Assembly (NCBI GenBank): GCA_028278125.1
Contig: JANQEY010000058.1
Span: 1-5,740 of the forward strand
Origin: a bacterium
GTDB taxonomy: Bacteria > Electryoneota > Electryoneia > Electryoneales > Electryoneaceae
Direction of reading: 5' to 3'
Length of the DNA: 5,740 nt
Numbering within the stretch: position 1 is the stretch's first letter; the number at the start of each line of letters is the position of its first letter. Positions 1 to 5,692 of the stretch are shown here, in pieces. The notes beneath the pieces were generated by a model. That model worked only from the letters and a program-made list of their open reading frames with translations. It had not been told where the DNA came from and did no database searches. A program made the translations under genes and the position numbers.

Positions 1-6
1 GGACGC

Positions 7-87
7 CTACAGGGATGTAGGTGGTAGACAATGTCGGGAACGTATTGTCGAGTTTACACGAAGACAAAATCGTCGGGAGCGATTTTG
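7..87. repeat. Left-edge intergenic palindrome and two stem-loops
   Basis: Three small structures follow each other. At 7-20 is CTACAGGGATGTAG, with 5-bp arms around GGGA. At 26-48 is a stem GACAAT/ATTGTC. At 65-87 is a perfect 8-bp stem CAAAATCG/CGATTTTG around the loop TCGGGAG. The last two share a GTCGGGA(A/G)C loop-side motif, so they look like related units. The first palindrome matches CTACATGGATGTAG at 2228-2241 except at one base. This is typical of dispersed intergenic repeats in gammaproteobacteria. That comparison is from memory, and the element is cut by the window edge. Confidence 0.5.
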
Positions 88-314
88 AACAGCAGAAGAC
101 CGGCCAGAAGGGTGAGCCATAGGGGCGTAGCAAATAAAATGAGTATCAGACAAAAACCTTCCCTGATTTTCTGCTCTTCGGGCAGCAAAGCTGCCCAAAA
201 ATATTCCAGGCGTTTTTGTGAAAAAGGCGAAAACGAAACATGAGTGGAGAATAACAATTTTGAGATAGGTTTTAGAAACCCTGCGGTTATATTCTAAACC
301 GACAAATATCACTC
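88..314. other. Gene-free leader upstream of the M81 gene
   Basis: No convincing gene is visible in this stretch. A short hydrophobic minus-strand reading frame exists but has only a TTG start with no ribosome binding site, and its last codons run into the 65-87 hairpin. A TATATT (288-293) resembles a -10 box for the downstream gene, but the nearest TTGAGA (260-265) is 22 bp away, too far for a standard promoter, so no promoter is called. Confidence 0.4.
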
Positions 315-327
315 ACATCACTGATGT
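315..327. promoter_or_regulatory. Candidate operator palindrome upstream of M81 gene
   Basis: ACATCA-C-TGATGT is a perfect 6-bp inverted repeat around one base. It lies 36 bp before the M81 start codon, downstream of the possible TATATT -10 box. Placement would suit a repressor site or a short 5' leader hairpin. This rests on symmetry and position only, and such a short palindrome can occur by chance. Confidence 0.25.
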
Positions 328-363
328 ACACTGACTTTACGGAGATCTCGTAATAATTACTCA

Positions 364-1881
364 ATGATCGCACATAATAAAACATTGCATGCGGTAGTTG
401 GCCAGATTTTTCATGAAGGAAACAGTTTTACCAAGCTTTTAACGGAGCGTGAGGATTTCATTGTATTAAAAGAACATAATTTGCTTACTCTGAAAGACAG
501 CCGATCCATCATTGGGGGGATCTTAACCGAGTGTACCCGTTCAAACGTACATATCATCCCATCCATAGCTGCCTGTGCGAGGCCTGGCGGGCCGGTACCC
601 CAACCAGTTTTCGATGATTTCAGAGGATGTCTCACTGACATAGTACAACAGCATCAACCAGATTTAATACTGCTTGATCTGCATGGAGCCATGATCACTA
701 CGGAACTGCACGATCCTGAAGGTGAGTTACTCGAACAACTTCGTGGAATCGTCAGGGATGACTGTGTAATTTCAGCTGGTCTTGATCTACACGGTCATAT
801 AACAGACAAGATGTTAAATAACGCCGATATCATCACCGCATGTAAACATAATCCCCACTCCGATTTTTTTTATACTGGTATCAAGGCTGCACGCTTAGCT
901 ATCAATAAAGCAAATGGATTAATCGATCCAATCACTATCGTGGCACGCGTGCCTATGTTGTTAGCGGGTAATAATGAAACCAACACCGGCCCACTAAGGG
1001 AGGCCCATGATATTGCCCGGCAAGCGCTCGCAGACCATGAAGAGCTATTGGATATATCTATTTTCAATGTCATGCCCTTAATCGATGTCCCGAATATGGC
1101 ACAGGTGATTTTGACGATTGCTGATCAAAAGACAAACGCCGCCAAAGAAGTCTGTACGACTATCGGCACACTTTTATGGGAAAAGCGGGCTCAGTTTGTC
1201 AATGATTTTCCTAAAATTGAGCAAATATTGGATAGAATTGCCAGCCATCGTGATGAAGGCCCATTTGTTATATCGGATTTTGGTGACAGGGTGCTGGCAG
1301 GTGCTCCAGGTGATAGTACAGAGATCCTTGAAGCTACCTTGAATTATGCAAAGCCACTGTCTGCTGCGATTCCAATAACTGATCCGGAGGCCGTTAAATT
1401 CGCTAAGGCAGCAGGTGCAGGTTCGGAAATCACACTAAAGGTGGGTGGTTGGGCCACTCAAGGTGCGAATCCCATTGAAATAGCTGGCACTGTTACCTCA
1501 CTGCTGGACGGTCATTTTACGTTGAAGGGCCCATTTTTAGGTGGTCATAAAGCCTCCTGTGGTGATGTCGCCATTATTACAACCGGGGTTATAAAAATCA
1601 TGCTCACATCAAAAGCAGCCTTTAGCCAAGATGTAAATTTCTTTGAAGAACAAGGGGTCTCCATTGAGGAACAGGACTTTGTGGTAGCGAAATCAGGCAA
1701 TCATTTTCAAATTTCTTTTGAAGGTGTTGCCACACCCGTTAAGGCTGCAACCGGTGGCGTAGGCGCTTATTTACCTGGTAAATTCCAAATAAAAAGAGAA
1801 GCTATTTATCCGGAGATAGACGAAGATATAGGCCCCATAGTAGCTAACCAGTACGTGTGCCCGTGCGGCTTGACCATATAA
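364..1881 (+). CDS. M81-family metallopeptidase (MlrC-like)
   Basis: This is a 505-residue, apparently complete protein of peptidase family M81. The family is named for MlrC, which cleaves linearised microcystin; most members have unknown substrates. The N-terminal catalytic domain (DUF1485 type) spans about residues 8-295 and the MlrC C-terminal domain about 298-480. Visible hallmarks are FHEGNSF (16-22), LLDLHGAM (103-110), LDLHGH (140-145) with NPHSD (163-167), and AGAPGDST (312-319). D141, H143 and H165 have the spacing of the zinc ligands reported for MlrC (as I recall D167/H169/H191), so the metal site looks intact. No signal peptide is seen, so it is probably cytoplasmic. ATG 364 is the first usable start after an in-frame TGA at 322. 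The only Shine-Dalgarno-like GGAG (341-344) is 19 nt upstream, unusually far, so translation may be weak or leaderless. The gene stands alone, and its real substrate cannot be inferred. The family call is secure; a microcystinase role is not implied. Confidence 0.93.
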   Translation: MIAHNKTLHAVVGQIFHEGNSFTKLLTEREDFIVLKEHNLLTLKDSRSIIGGILTECTRSNVHIIPSIAACARPGGPVPQPVFDDFRGCLTDIVQQHQPDLILLDLHGAMITTELHDPEGELLEQLRGIVRDDCVISAGLDLHGHITDKMLNNADIITACKHNPHSDFFYTGIKAARLAINKANGLIDPITIVARVPMLLAGNNETNTGPLREAHDIARQALADHEELLDISIFNVMPLIDVPNMAQVILTIADQKTNAAKEVCTTIGTLLWEKRAQFVNDFPKIEQILDRIASHRDEGPFVISDFGDRVLAGAPGDSTEILEATLNYAKPLSAAIPITDPEAVKFAKAAGAGSEITLKVGGWATQGANPIEIAGTVTSLLDGHFTLKGPFLGGHKASCGDVAIITTGVIKIMLTSKAAFSQDVNFFEEQGVSIEEQDFVVAKSGNHFQISFEGVATPVKAATGGVGAYLPGKFQIKREAIYPEIDEDIGPIVANQYVCPCGLTI

Positions 1882-1883
1882 CA

Positions 1884-1902
1884 CTCAAGCAATTTGTTTG
1901 AG
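1884..1902 (+). terminator. Weak stem-loop just after the M81 stop
   Basis: CTCAAGCAA and TTGTTTGAG can pair over 9 bp with one G-U pair, starting 3 nt after the stop codon. The innermost pairs must open to give a loop. No run of T follows, so it is a poor intrinsic terminator. It may instead protect the mRNA 3' end. Position is the main support. Confidence 0.3.
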
Positions 1903-1957
1903 ATGGTTTAGGCTGACGCAATGTGTAAACGATTTCTCATTACCGGATTTGACGATT

Positions 1958-1982
1958 GGGGACAGAATTGAATTCTGTCCCC
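1958..1982. repeat. 25-nt perfect palindrome, REP/RAYT-type
   Basis: The arms GGGGACAGAATT and AATTCTGTCCCC are exact reverse complements over 12 bp around a single G. Palindromes with this GGGGACAGAATT...AATTCTGTCCCC wording recur in many bacterial genomes, often beside Y1 (IS200-like, RAYT) transposase genes. That association is recalled, not tested. No transposase is in this window, so this would be a solitary, non-autonomous copy or relic. A protein-binding site is the alternative. Confidence 0.6.
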
Positions 1983-1999
1983 GGTTGTGTAACCAGTTT

Positions 2000-2166
2000 C
2001 CTGGCAGTGGGATTATTTATGAGTAGGTCGTCGCTTCGGACTTCCTCGACTCTGTCTCCTCGGCTCTGACTCCTGTTTCACTCTACCTCCCACTTCCCTG
2101 TGGTCGTGATTCGTTCTACCTCCTGCGTCCATGCAGTCGTGTCCTTCACGACATAAGACCATCCAT
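2000..2166. repeat. Structured intergenic repeat, copy A (long form)
   Basis: This stretch is nearly identical to 2680-2803 in the same direction, but carries 47 extra bases at 2061-2107. The extra length is explained by a tandem 14-bp duplication (2044-2057 and 2058-2071, 12 of 14 bases equal) and a tandem unit of period 33 (2071-2108 and 2104-2141, about 29 of 38 aligned bases equal). Small stems are visible: CCAC/GTGG at 2090-2103, CTGC/GCAG at 2123-2136, GTCGTG/CACGAC at 2136-2152 and GACCAT/ATGGTC at 2157-2170. No protein-coding signal is convincing, and the direction of the element is unknown. Confidence 0.75.
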
Positions 2167-2175
2167 GGTCAAAAC

Positions 2176-2241
2176 AAATCGTCAGGATAGACGATTTCGG
2201 CAGACTTTAGTCTGGGCGGAGCCCGAGCTACATGGATGTAG
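2176..2241. repeat. Hairpin chain following repeat copy A
   Basis: Four compact inverted repeats lie head to tail. AAATCGTC/GACGATTT is at 2176-2197 (8 bp, loop AGGATA). CAGACT/AGTCTG is at 2201-2214 (loop TT). GGGC/GCCC is at 2214-2224 (loop GGA). CTACAT/ATGTAG is at 2228-2241 (centre GG). The last is the same palindrome type as at 7-20 and 2819-2830. The octamer TCTGGGCG here (2211-2218) recurs after copy B at 2842-2849. This suggests the hairpins belong to the repeat element. Confidence 0.55.
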
Positions 2242-2378
2242 TGAATCAAAGTAGGTCATACCTGACTTAATCAGAGGTTCCTTAAACAAAATCGTAAATT
2301 CTGCAGAGTATTTCTTGACTAATCATTTACTCTCAAGAAATGGTAAATATGTAAAATTTGGCGCAAATTTCTTTATAA
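2242..2378 (+). other. AT-rich leader of the cysteine-rich gene
   Basis: This short non-coding stretch precedes the gene at 2395. A weak promoter is possible: TTTACT (2326-2331), a 16-bp spacer and TATGTA (2348-2353). A better-looking TTGACT (2315-2320) has no -10 box at proper spacing. The motif GTAGGTCATAC...TTAATCAG (2251-2274) reappears in shorter form just after the gene at 2660-2679, so the gene is loosely framed by direct repeats. The promoter call is tentative. Confidence 0.25.
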
Positions 2379-2385
2379 GAGGGGA
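2379..2385 (+). promoter_or_regulatory. Ribosome binding site for the cysteine-rich gene
   Basis: The purine run GAGGGGA ends 9 nt before ATG 2395, a good Shine-Dalgarno position. It supports this start over the internal ATG at codon 36. Confidence 0.5.
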
Positions 2386-2394
2386 TATCTCGCT

Positions 2395-2652
2395 ATGAAA
2401 ATTCCTGCGACTACGGCAGTTCAATGTGTAAACTATATACATAATTTAAACTACTACCTTGGCGGTTATAAATCTAATCAGTCAGTTAATAGAAGTTTGA
2501 TGATTTTACCGGCAGCAGGTAAAGGAACTTGCTACTGTATATGGAGTGATAAGCATGAGGAGTGCATCGTATCAGGCAATAATTGTCATGAAGGCTCTCC
2601 AAAATGCATAGAACTAGGCAGTGGAGGGTGCAATTGTGTCTGCGATGATTAA
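2395..2652 (+). CDS. Small cysteine-rich protein of unknown function
   Basis: This is an 85-residue protein I do not recognise. It has nine cysteines: C11, and eight in the last 40 residues (46, 48, 57, 64, 71, 79, 81, 83), arranged CxC...C...C...C...CxCxC, ending GGCNCVCDD. The first 45 residues are polar and Tyr/Asn-rich, with LGG at 22-24 that could be read as a double-glycine leader end, though the usual leader pattern before it is poor. No Sec signal peptide or membrane segment is clear. A purine-rich ribosome binding site and a double stop (TAA TAA) support a real gene. Eight clustered cysteines could form disulfides, bind a metal, or belong to a ribosomally made modified peptide. No modifying enzyme or transporter is adjacent, so none of these is favoured. 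It lies alone between the two repeat copies and reads toward the MBL/SDR cluster. Confidence 0.55.
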   Translation: MKIPATTAVQCVNYIHNLNYYLGGYKSNQSVNRSLMILPAAGKGTCYCIWSDKHEECIVSGNNCHEGSPKCIELGSGGCNCVCDD

Positions 2653-2661
2653 TAAACAAGT

Positions 2662-2693
2662 AGGTCACACATTAATCAGCCTGGCAGTGACCT
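2662..2693. repeat. Inverted repeat after the cysteine-rich gene
   Basis: AGGTCAC (2662-2668) and GTGACCT (2687-2693) form a perfect 7-bp stem around an 18-nt loop, beginning 9 nt after the stop codon. No T-run follows, so it is not a standard terminator. It overlaps the start of repeat copy B. Confidence 0.35.
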
Positions 2694-2803
2694 GTATTGT
2701 CTATGAGTAGGTCGTCGCTTCGGACTTTCTCGACTCTGTCTCCTGATTCGTTCTACCTCCTGCGTCCATGCAGTCGTGTCCTTCATGACATAAGACCATC
2801 CAT
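2680..2803. repeat. Structured intergenic repeat, copy B (short form)
   Basis: Same-direction copy of the element at 2000-2166. The shared part begins CCTGGCAGTG (2680-2689), diverges briefly, then matches almost base for base from 2702 to 2803. It has a single copy of each module that is doubled in copy A, and so lacks 47 bp. Its stems are CTGCGT/ATGCAG at 2760-2773 and GTCGTG/CATGAC at 2773-2789. The latter carries a C-to-T change relative to copy A that turns a G-C pair into a G-U pair. A 37-codon frame starting ATGAGTAGG runs through it but has no ribosome binding site. Confidence 0.75.
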
Positions 2804-2804
2804 T

Positions 2805-2886
2805 CAAAATTGGTGAATTACATCCATGTATTATTCCACCCTCTGGGCGTGCTAAAGCACGTCCAATTTTGTTCCGGACAAAATTG
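2805..2886. repeat. Hairpin chain following repeat copy B
   Basis: Three inverted repeats follow copy B. TACAT/ATGTA is at 2819-2830 (centre CC). GGGCGTGCT/AGCACGTCC is at 2845-2864 (one G-U pair, loop AA). CAATTTTGT/ACAAAATTG is at 2864-2886 (9 bp, loop TCCGG). In addition CAAAATTGG (2805-2813) is the reverse complement of CCAATTTTG (2863-2871), so the whole block could fold as one larger stem. The arrangement mirrors the chain after copy A without simple sequence identity. Confidence 0.55.
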
Positions 2887-2902
2887 TGCCAAGTTTCTAT
2901 TC

Positions 2903-2935
2903 AAAACCCTGATGTTTTCATATCAGGGGTTTTTC
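2903..2935 (-). terminator. Terminator hairpin containing the MFS stop codon
   Basis: AAAACCCTGAT (2903-2913) and ATCAGGGGTTTT (2922-2933) pair with one bulged G around the loop GTTTTCAT. Read on the minus strand, the stem is followed by TTTT, and the TGA stop of the transporter fragment (2923-2925) is inside it. Read on the plus strand it has a T-rich tail (to 2938), so it may end transcription from both sides between the convergent genes. Confidence 0.65.
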
Positions 2936-3150
2936 TTTATGCCCTCAATATCTTTTACCATAGAATTTGACGCCAGATAAAACGATAAACCTGCAATTAA
3001 GCTCATTGTACTAACAATACCGATGGCGTAGCTTAGCGCGTCTGTACCGATCCTGTCTTCAAATAGGTCGCTTAGAATTCCTATAAGCTGTGGTCCCATG
3101 CCTAAGCCGATCAGGTTAATGATAAAAAGTGTTATAGCCGCAGCAGCTGG
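2923..3150 (-). pseudogene. 3' fragment of an MFS transporter gene
   Basis: Reading the minus strand from 3150 gives 75 codons and a TGA with no internal stop. It starts PAAAAITLFIINLIGLGMGP and continues QLIGILSDLF, then a hydrophobic segment around MSLIAGLSFYLA and a charged tail ending KDIEGIKKNP. The pattern of a transmembrane helix with NLIGLGxGP, then a GxLSD motif, then a final helix, is typical of the last two helices of MFS transporters, including the spinster-like family common in aquatic proteobacteria. About 350 residues normally precede this point and are absent. Instead the SDR stop codon (3153-3155) lies directly upstream. The only in-frame ATG near the front (in GLGMGP) has no ribosome binding site. 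The reading frame is undamaged, suggesting recent truncation. Its intact 3' end includes the terminator. Confidence 0.75.
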
Positions 3151-3152
3151 CT

Positions 3153-3911
3153 TTAATAAGCAACCGTGAATCTCTGCCGTATGAATTTTCCGTTTTCGAT
3201 TTCATCGATAGCAGCATTCGCCAAGTCCCGGACATAGATGATGCTATTTCCATCCGCATCTTTGAGAATTTTTGTGGTCGAGGTTCGGTAGCTACCCCTA
3301 CTTGTATCCGGGTCCGTTAGACCTTGGGGTGACCAGCCGAGAATGTCTTGTGCCGGGGTTACCACTGTCCACGTAATAGCGCTTGCCTGATAGATTTGAA
3401 GGGCAACCAGGTGGCCGAACAGCATTCCGTGCATAGGTGTCCCTTTTTCTGCAGGGAAAGGCAGGTTTTTCTCCATGGCTTCCGCAGTGCCATACATAGT
3501 TGTGGCACCTCCAATCTGAATAACCCGTGGTGATTCTTCCTGTCCTGTGTAGGTATCTATCATTGCTTTGGCAGCACGGGCTTCCAGGGAGTTTTCTGGT
3601 TTATTATCTTTACCTGCACCTGTCACCGAGATAATTATAGCGTCAGCGTTACGGGCGGTTGACCTGATGGAATCGGGATTCGTCACGTCACCTTTCACTG
3701 CGGAAAAATTTTCATTGTCTCTGGACAGTCTGTCAGGGTTGCGTGATACACCTATTACCTTGTGACCCCGTTCTAACGCTACATCGACGATGAGACCACC
3801 AATCTTGCCACTGGCGCCGTATACGACGATAGTCTTATCTTCGGCGGCCTGTATAGACAATGAGAAAAGAGGAAAAACAACCAGAGTAGTCGCTAAGAAT
3901 CTTAATAGCAT
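3153..3911 (-). CDS. Exported NAD(P)-binding (atypical SDR) protein
   Basis: This is a 252-residue single-domain protein of the NAD(P)H-binding, NmrA-like branch of the short-chain dehydrogenase superfamily. After strand TIVVYG comes the dinucleotide loop GASGKIG (32-38), then SRNPDRL (56-62), whose Arg suits NADP(H), and GDV (74-76). IQIGGAT (131-137) and TVVTPA (182-187) match later core strands. The ending RQRFTVAY looks natural. The SDR catalytic YxxxK is not evident, as is common in this branch, so it may bind rather than reduce. Residues 1-22 form a Sec-type signal (MLLRF, hydrophobic core, SIQA before AEDK). No start codon lies between it and the Rossmann fold, so the leader must be translated. 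A strong AAAGGA (3920-3925) is 8 nt upstream of the ATG. It follows the MBL gene by 53 bp on the same strand with no clear promoter between, suggesting one operon. Substrate unknown. Confidence 0.85.
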   Translation of the reverse strand: MLLRFLATTLVVFPLFSLSIQAAEDKTIVVYGASGKIGGLIVDVALERGHKVIGVSRNPDRLSRDNENFSAVKGDVTNPDSIRSTARNADAIIISVTGAGKDNKPENSLEARAAKAMIDTYTGQEESPRVIQIGGATTMYGTAEAMEKNLPFPAEKGTPMHGMLFGHLVALQIYQASAITWTVVTPAQDILGWSPQGLTDPDTSRGSYRTSTTKILKDADGNSIIYVRDLANAAIDEIENGKFIRQRFTVAY

Positions 3912-3919
3912 TTTATTTT

Positions 3920-3925
3920 TCCTTT
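3920..3925 (-). promoter_or_regulatory. Ribosome binding site for the SDR gene
   Basis: On the minus strand AAAGGA lies 8 nt before ATG 3911. It fixes the start upstream of the signal peptide. The adjacent CTTTCGAAAG (3922-3931) is a 10-nt palindrome overlapping the site, probably by chance. Confidence 0.6.
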
Positions 3926-3964
3926 CGAAAGAAATTCAGGGTCATAGTGGTAATCATTGACCTC

Positions 3965-5692
3965 TTATATACCCGTCCGCAGGTAAGCATCGATCTCCGT
4001 GGCTGAAACGGCACCGCCATGAATGGTAAGCAGGGTTTCAACCTCAAGACCCCGGTTAGCAATAAAGTCCTTTAATCTTTGTGCTCTATCCGTCAGGATT
4101 TTTTTGGTAGTGGCATTATAGAAGCGCAAGCCATCGGACATTTCACCATTAAATACATCGCCGATGGCAAGTGCCTTGATGGCAGGAAAATAGATTACCA
4201 GCAAATCATCGGTATGGGGTGTAGGGTAGGAGAGTAATTCAAAGGCTTCCTTACCTTCTCCAATTTTCAAACTATCGTTAACACCGATCACTTCCACTTC
4301 ACCTTGATAACTGTCCAGTGCATCCGGGAATGTTGAGCTCTTTGAACCCAGGGCCTTTTTCACAAAATCTGTTCCGTCTGCACCGATAAATACCTTGCCC
4401 GTCTCCGCTGCATAGGTGCGCAATCCACCCAGGTGATCCATGTGATGATGGGTGGCGATAATCCCGAGCAGGGGTTTTCCGGGAAACTTTTCCTTGATCG
4501 CATTAATTGCAACTTCACTGCGGTAGTGATGCAGCACCGGTTCAATCACATAAATTCCTTCTTCCATTTCAATTATCACTGAGGCATAGGCGAGTAATTC
4601 CGTATCGCCCTCGATGATGTGTACATTTCCACCCACATTGACATCTCTGTTTCTGGAGGTGTTTTTCTTTGTTATTACCACTGCGTCAGTGGGAAGGTCC
4701 TGTGAAAACCCGAGGGAGAGCATACGCATGGACCACTGTGATGCCTCCAGACCGCGCCGACCTTCTTCGGCATCATATCCTTCTACGATAATATGGGGGT
4801 TTTCAATACTCAGATAGGTATTGCGTTTTGATGTTATCACGAAAGTAAACTCATCTATCTTGTGATCGCCAAATGAAACTTCAGTCACGTTCTCGGCCCG
4901 TAAAGTAAAGTCATCCAGGCTATGATCTATCACTCCTGGATATAATATACCGCCTTCTACCGACTGCCAGTTTCCAAACTCAACCTGGTATTCAACGTCA
5001 CCGAACAGGTAATCTCTTTCCACTGCACTAGCCCGCCATGGCAAACCGGTTGAGGGATCAAGCTCCACTCTAATAGGTGGCAGATCATCTGCCAGGGAAA
5101 TCTCATAACTACCATCCCTGGGTTGGGCATTAACTCCACTCTGTTCAATAATCCTGTTCATCAGCCTGTAGGGATTTCCCATTAAATAGGTTTTTGACAG
5201 TGCCTCAAGTCGGCGGGAATACATGGGCCTGGGTATGGTCAGCCCAAAGAAGCGCGATTGGAAACTGTCAATGCCATGAACAGAACCCTCTTTGCCATTG
5301 ATGACCATAGTTGATACACCGGTGTATGGAAACGGATATGTGAACTCGGTGTGGTTCTCCACATGTACTTTCTCACCGGATAGTGTACTGATCAGATAGG
5401 ATGTGTATTGGGTAGTGATATAGTCTAGCATGTCAAGTTCATCACCTGACTGATGTGGCTCAAGCGATACGCCCTGTGTTGTTACATTGATAATCATATC
5501 GCCGTCCAGGACTTCAATACCTCCCATGGCATTGATTCCGATGCGAAGCAGGTTCTTATTTACCGTATCGCCTGATGGTTCATTATCATCGTCAACAGAA
5601 GACGGTTCATCCTGACCACCACAAGCAGACAGCAAAAACACGACCGTAATGCAGGTGATCCAGAGTTTTAAAAGGTTTTGTTTTTTATGCAT
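3965..5692 (-). CDS. Lipoprotein with MBL-fold metallo-hydrolase domain
   Basis: This 575-residue protein has two parts. Residues 1-24 are a lipoprotein signal ending in lipobox LSAC (C24), followed by an acidic linker (DEPSSVDDDNEPSGD), so it is probably membrane-anchored in the envelope. Residues about 48-330 form a beta-rich region starting with AMGGIEVL, like the N-terminal half found in some long MBL-fold hydrolases; I cannot assign its function. Residues about 350-575 are the metallo-beta-lactamase fold: THHHMDH (414-420) supplies H415, H417, D419 and H420, then H493 (TPHTDD), D512 (AIGDVF) and H558 (TIHGG). The set is complete for a two-metal site, so it should be an active hydrolase. 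With Asp at position 512 it resembles general MBL hydrolases, not class B beta-lactamases. The start is ATG 5692 with a modest AGG 10 nt upstream. It is probably the first gene of an operon with the SDR gene; its promoter lies at or beyond the window edge. Substrate unknown. Confidence 0.9.
   Translation of the reverse strand: MHKKQNLLKLWITCITVVFLLSACGGQDEPSSVDDDNEPSGDTVNKNLLRIGINAMGGIEVLDGDMIINVTTQGVSLEPHQSGDELDMLDYITTQYTSYLISTLSGEKVHVENHTEFTYPFPYTGVSTMVINGKEGSVHGIDSFQSRFFGLTIPRPMYSRRLEALSKTYLMGNPYRLMNRIIEQSGVNAQPRDGSYEISLADDLPPIRVELDPSTGLPWRASAVERDYLFGDVEYQVEFGNWQSVEGGILYPGVIDHSLDDFTLRAENVTEVSFGDHKIDEFTFVITSKRNTYLSIENPHIIVEGYDAEEGRRGLEASQWSMRMLSLGFSQDLPTDAVVITKKNTSRNRDVNVGGNVHIIEGDTELLAYASVIIEMEEGIYVIEPVLHHYRSEVAINAIKEKFPGKPLLGIIATHHHMDHLGGLRTYAAETGKVFIGADGTDFVKKALGSKSSTFPDALDSYQGEVEVIGVNDSLKIGEGKEAFELLSYPTPHTDDLLVIYFPAIKALAIGDVFNGEMSDGLRFYNATTKKILTDRAQRLKDFIANRGLEVETLLTIHGGAVSATEIDAYLRTGI

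Noticed and set aside
54..257. Minus-strand 67-residue hydrophobic reading frame with a membrane-like segment
   Set aside because: Its only start is TTG without a ribosome binding site, the longer overlapping frame looks random, and its last codons are part of the 65-87 hairpin.
364..1881. Naming the M81 gene mlrC and assigning microcystin degradation
   Set aside because: Family motifs only; no mlrA, mlrB or mlrD neighbours, and most M81 members are not microcystinases.
2315..2349. TTGACT (2315-2320) with TAAATA (2344-2349) as promoter
   Set aside because: The spacer is 23 bp, outside the usual 16-18 bp range.
2000..2803. Integron gene cassette around the cysteine-rich gene
   Set aside because: No attC-type core sites (RYYYAAC/GTTRRRY) in the right arrangement and no integrase; the flanking repeats are not attC-like.
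2000..2803. CRISPR array
   Set aside because: Only two repeat copies, over 100 bp each and about 680 bp apart, with no regular spacers or cas genes.
2703..2816. 37-codon plus-strand reading frame inside repeat copy B
   Set aside because: No ribosome binding site, and the same start in copy A ends after 16 codons; conservation is explained by the repeat.
3965..5692. Class B beta-lactamase (antibiotic resistance)
   Set aside because: Over twice the usual length, lipoprotein with a large unrelated N-terminal region, and Asp instead of Cys at the second metal-site position; a general MBL-fold hydrolase fits better.
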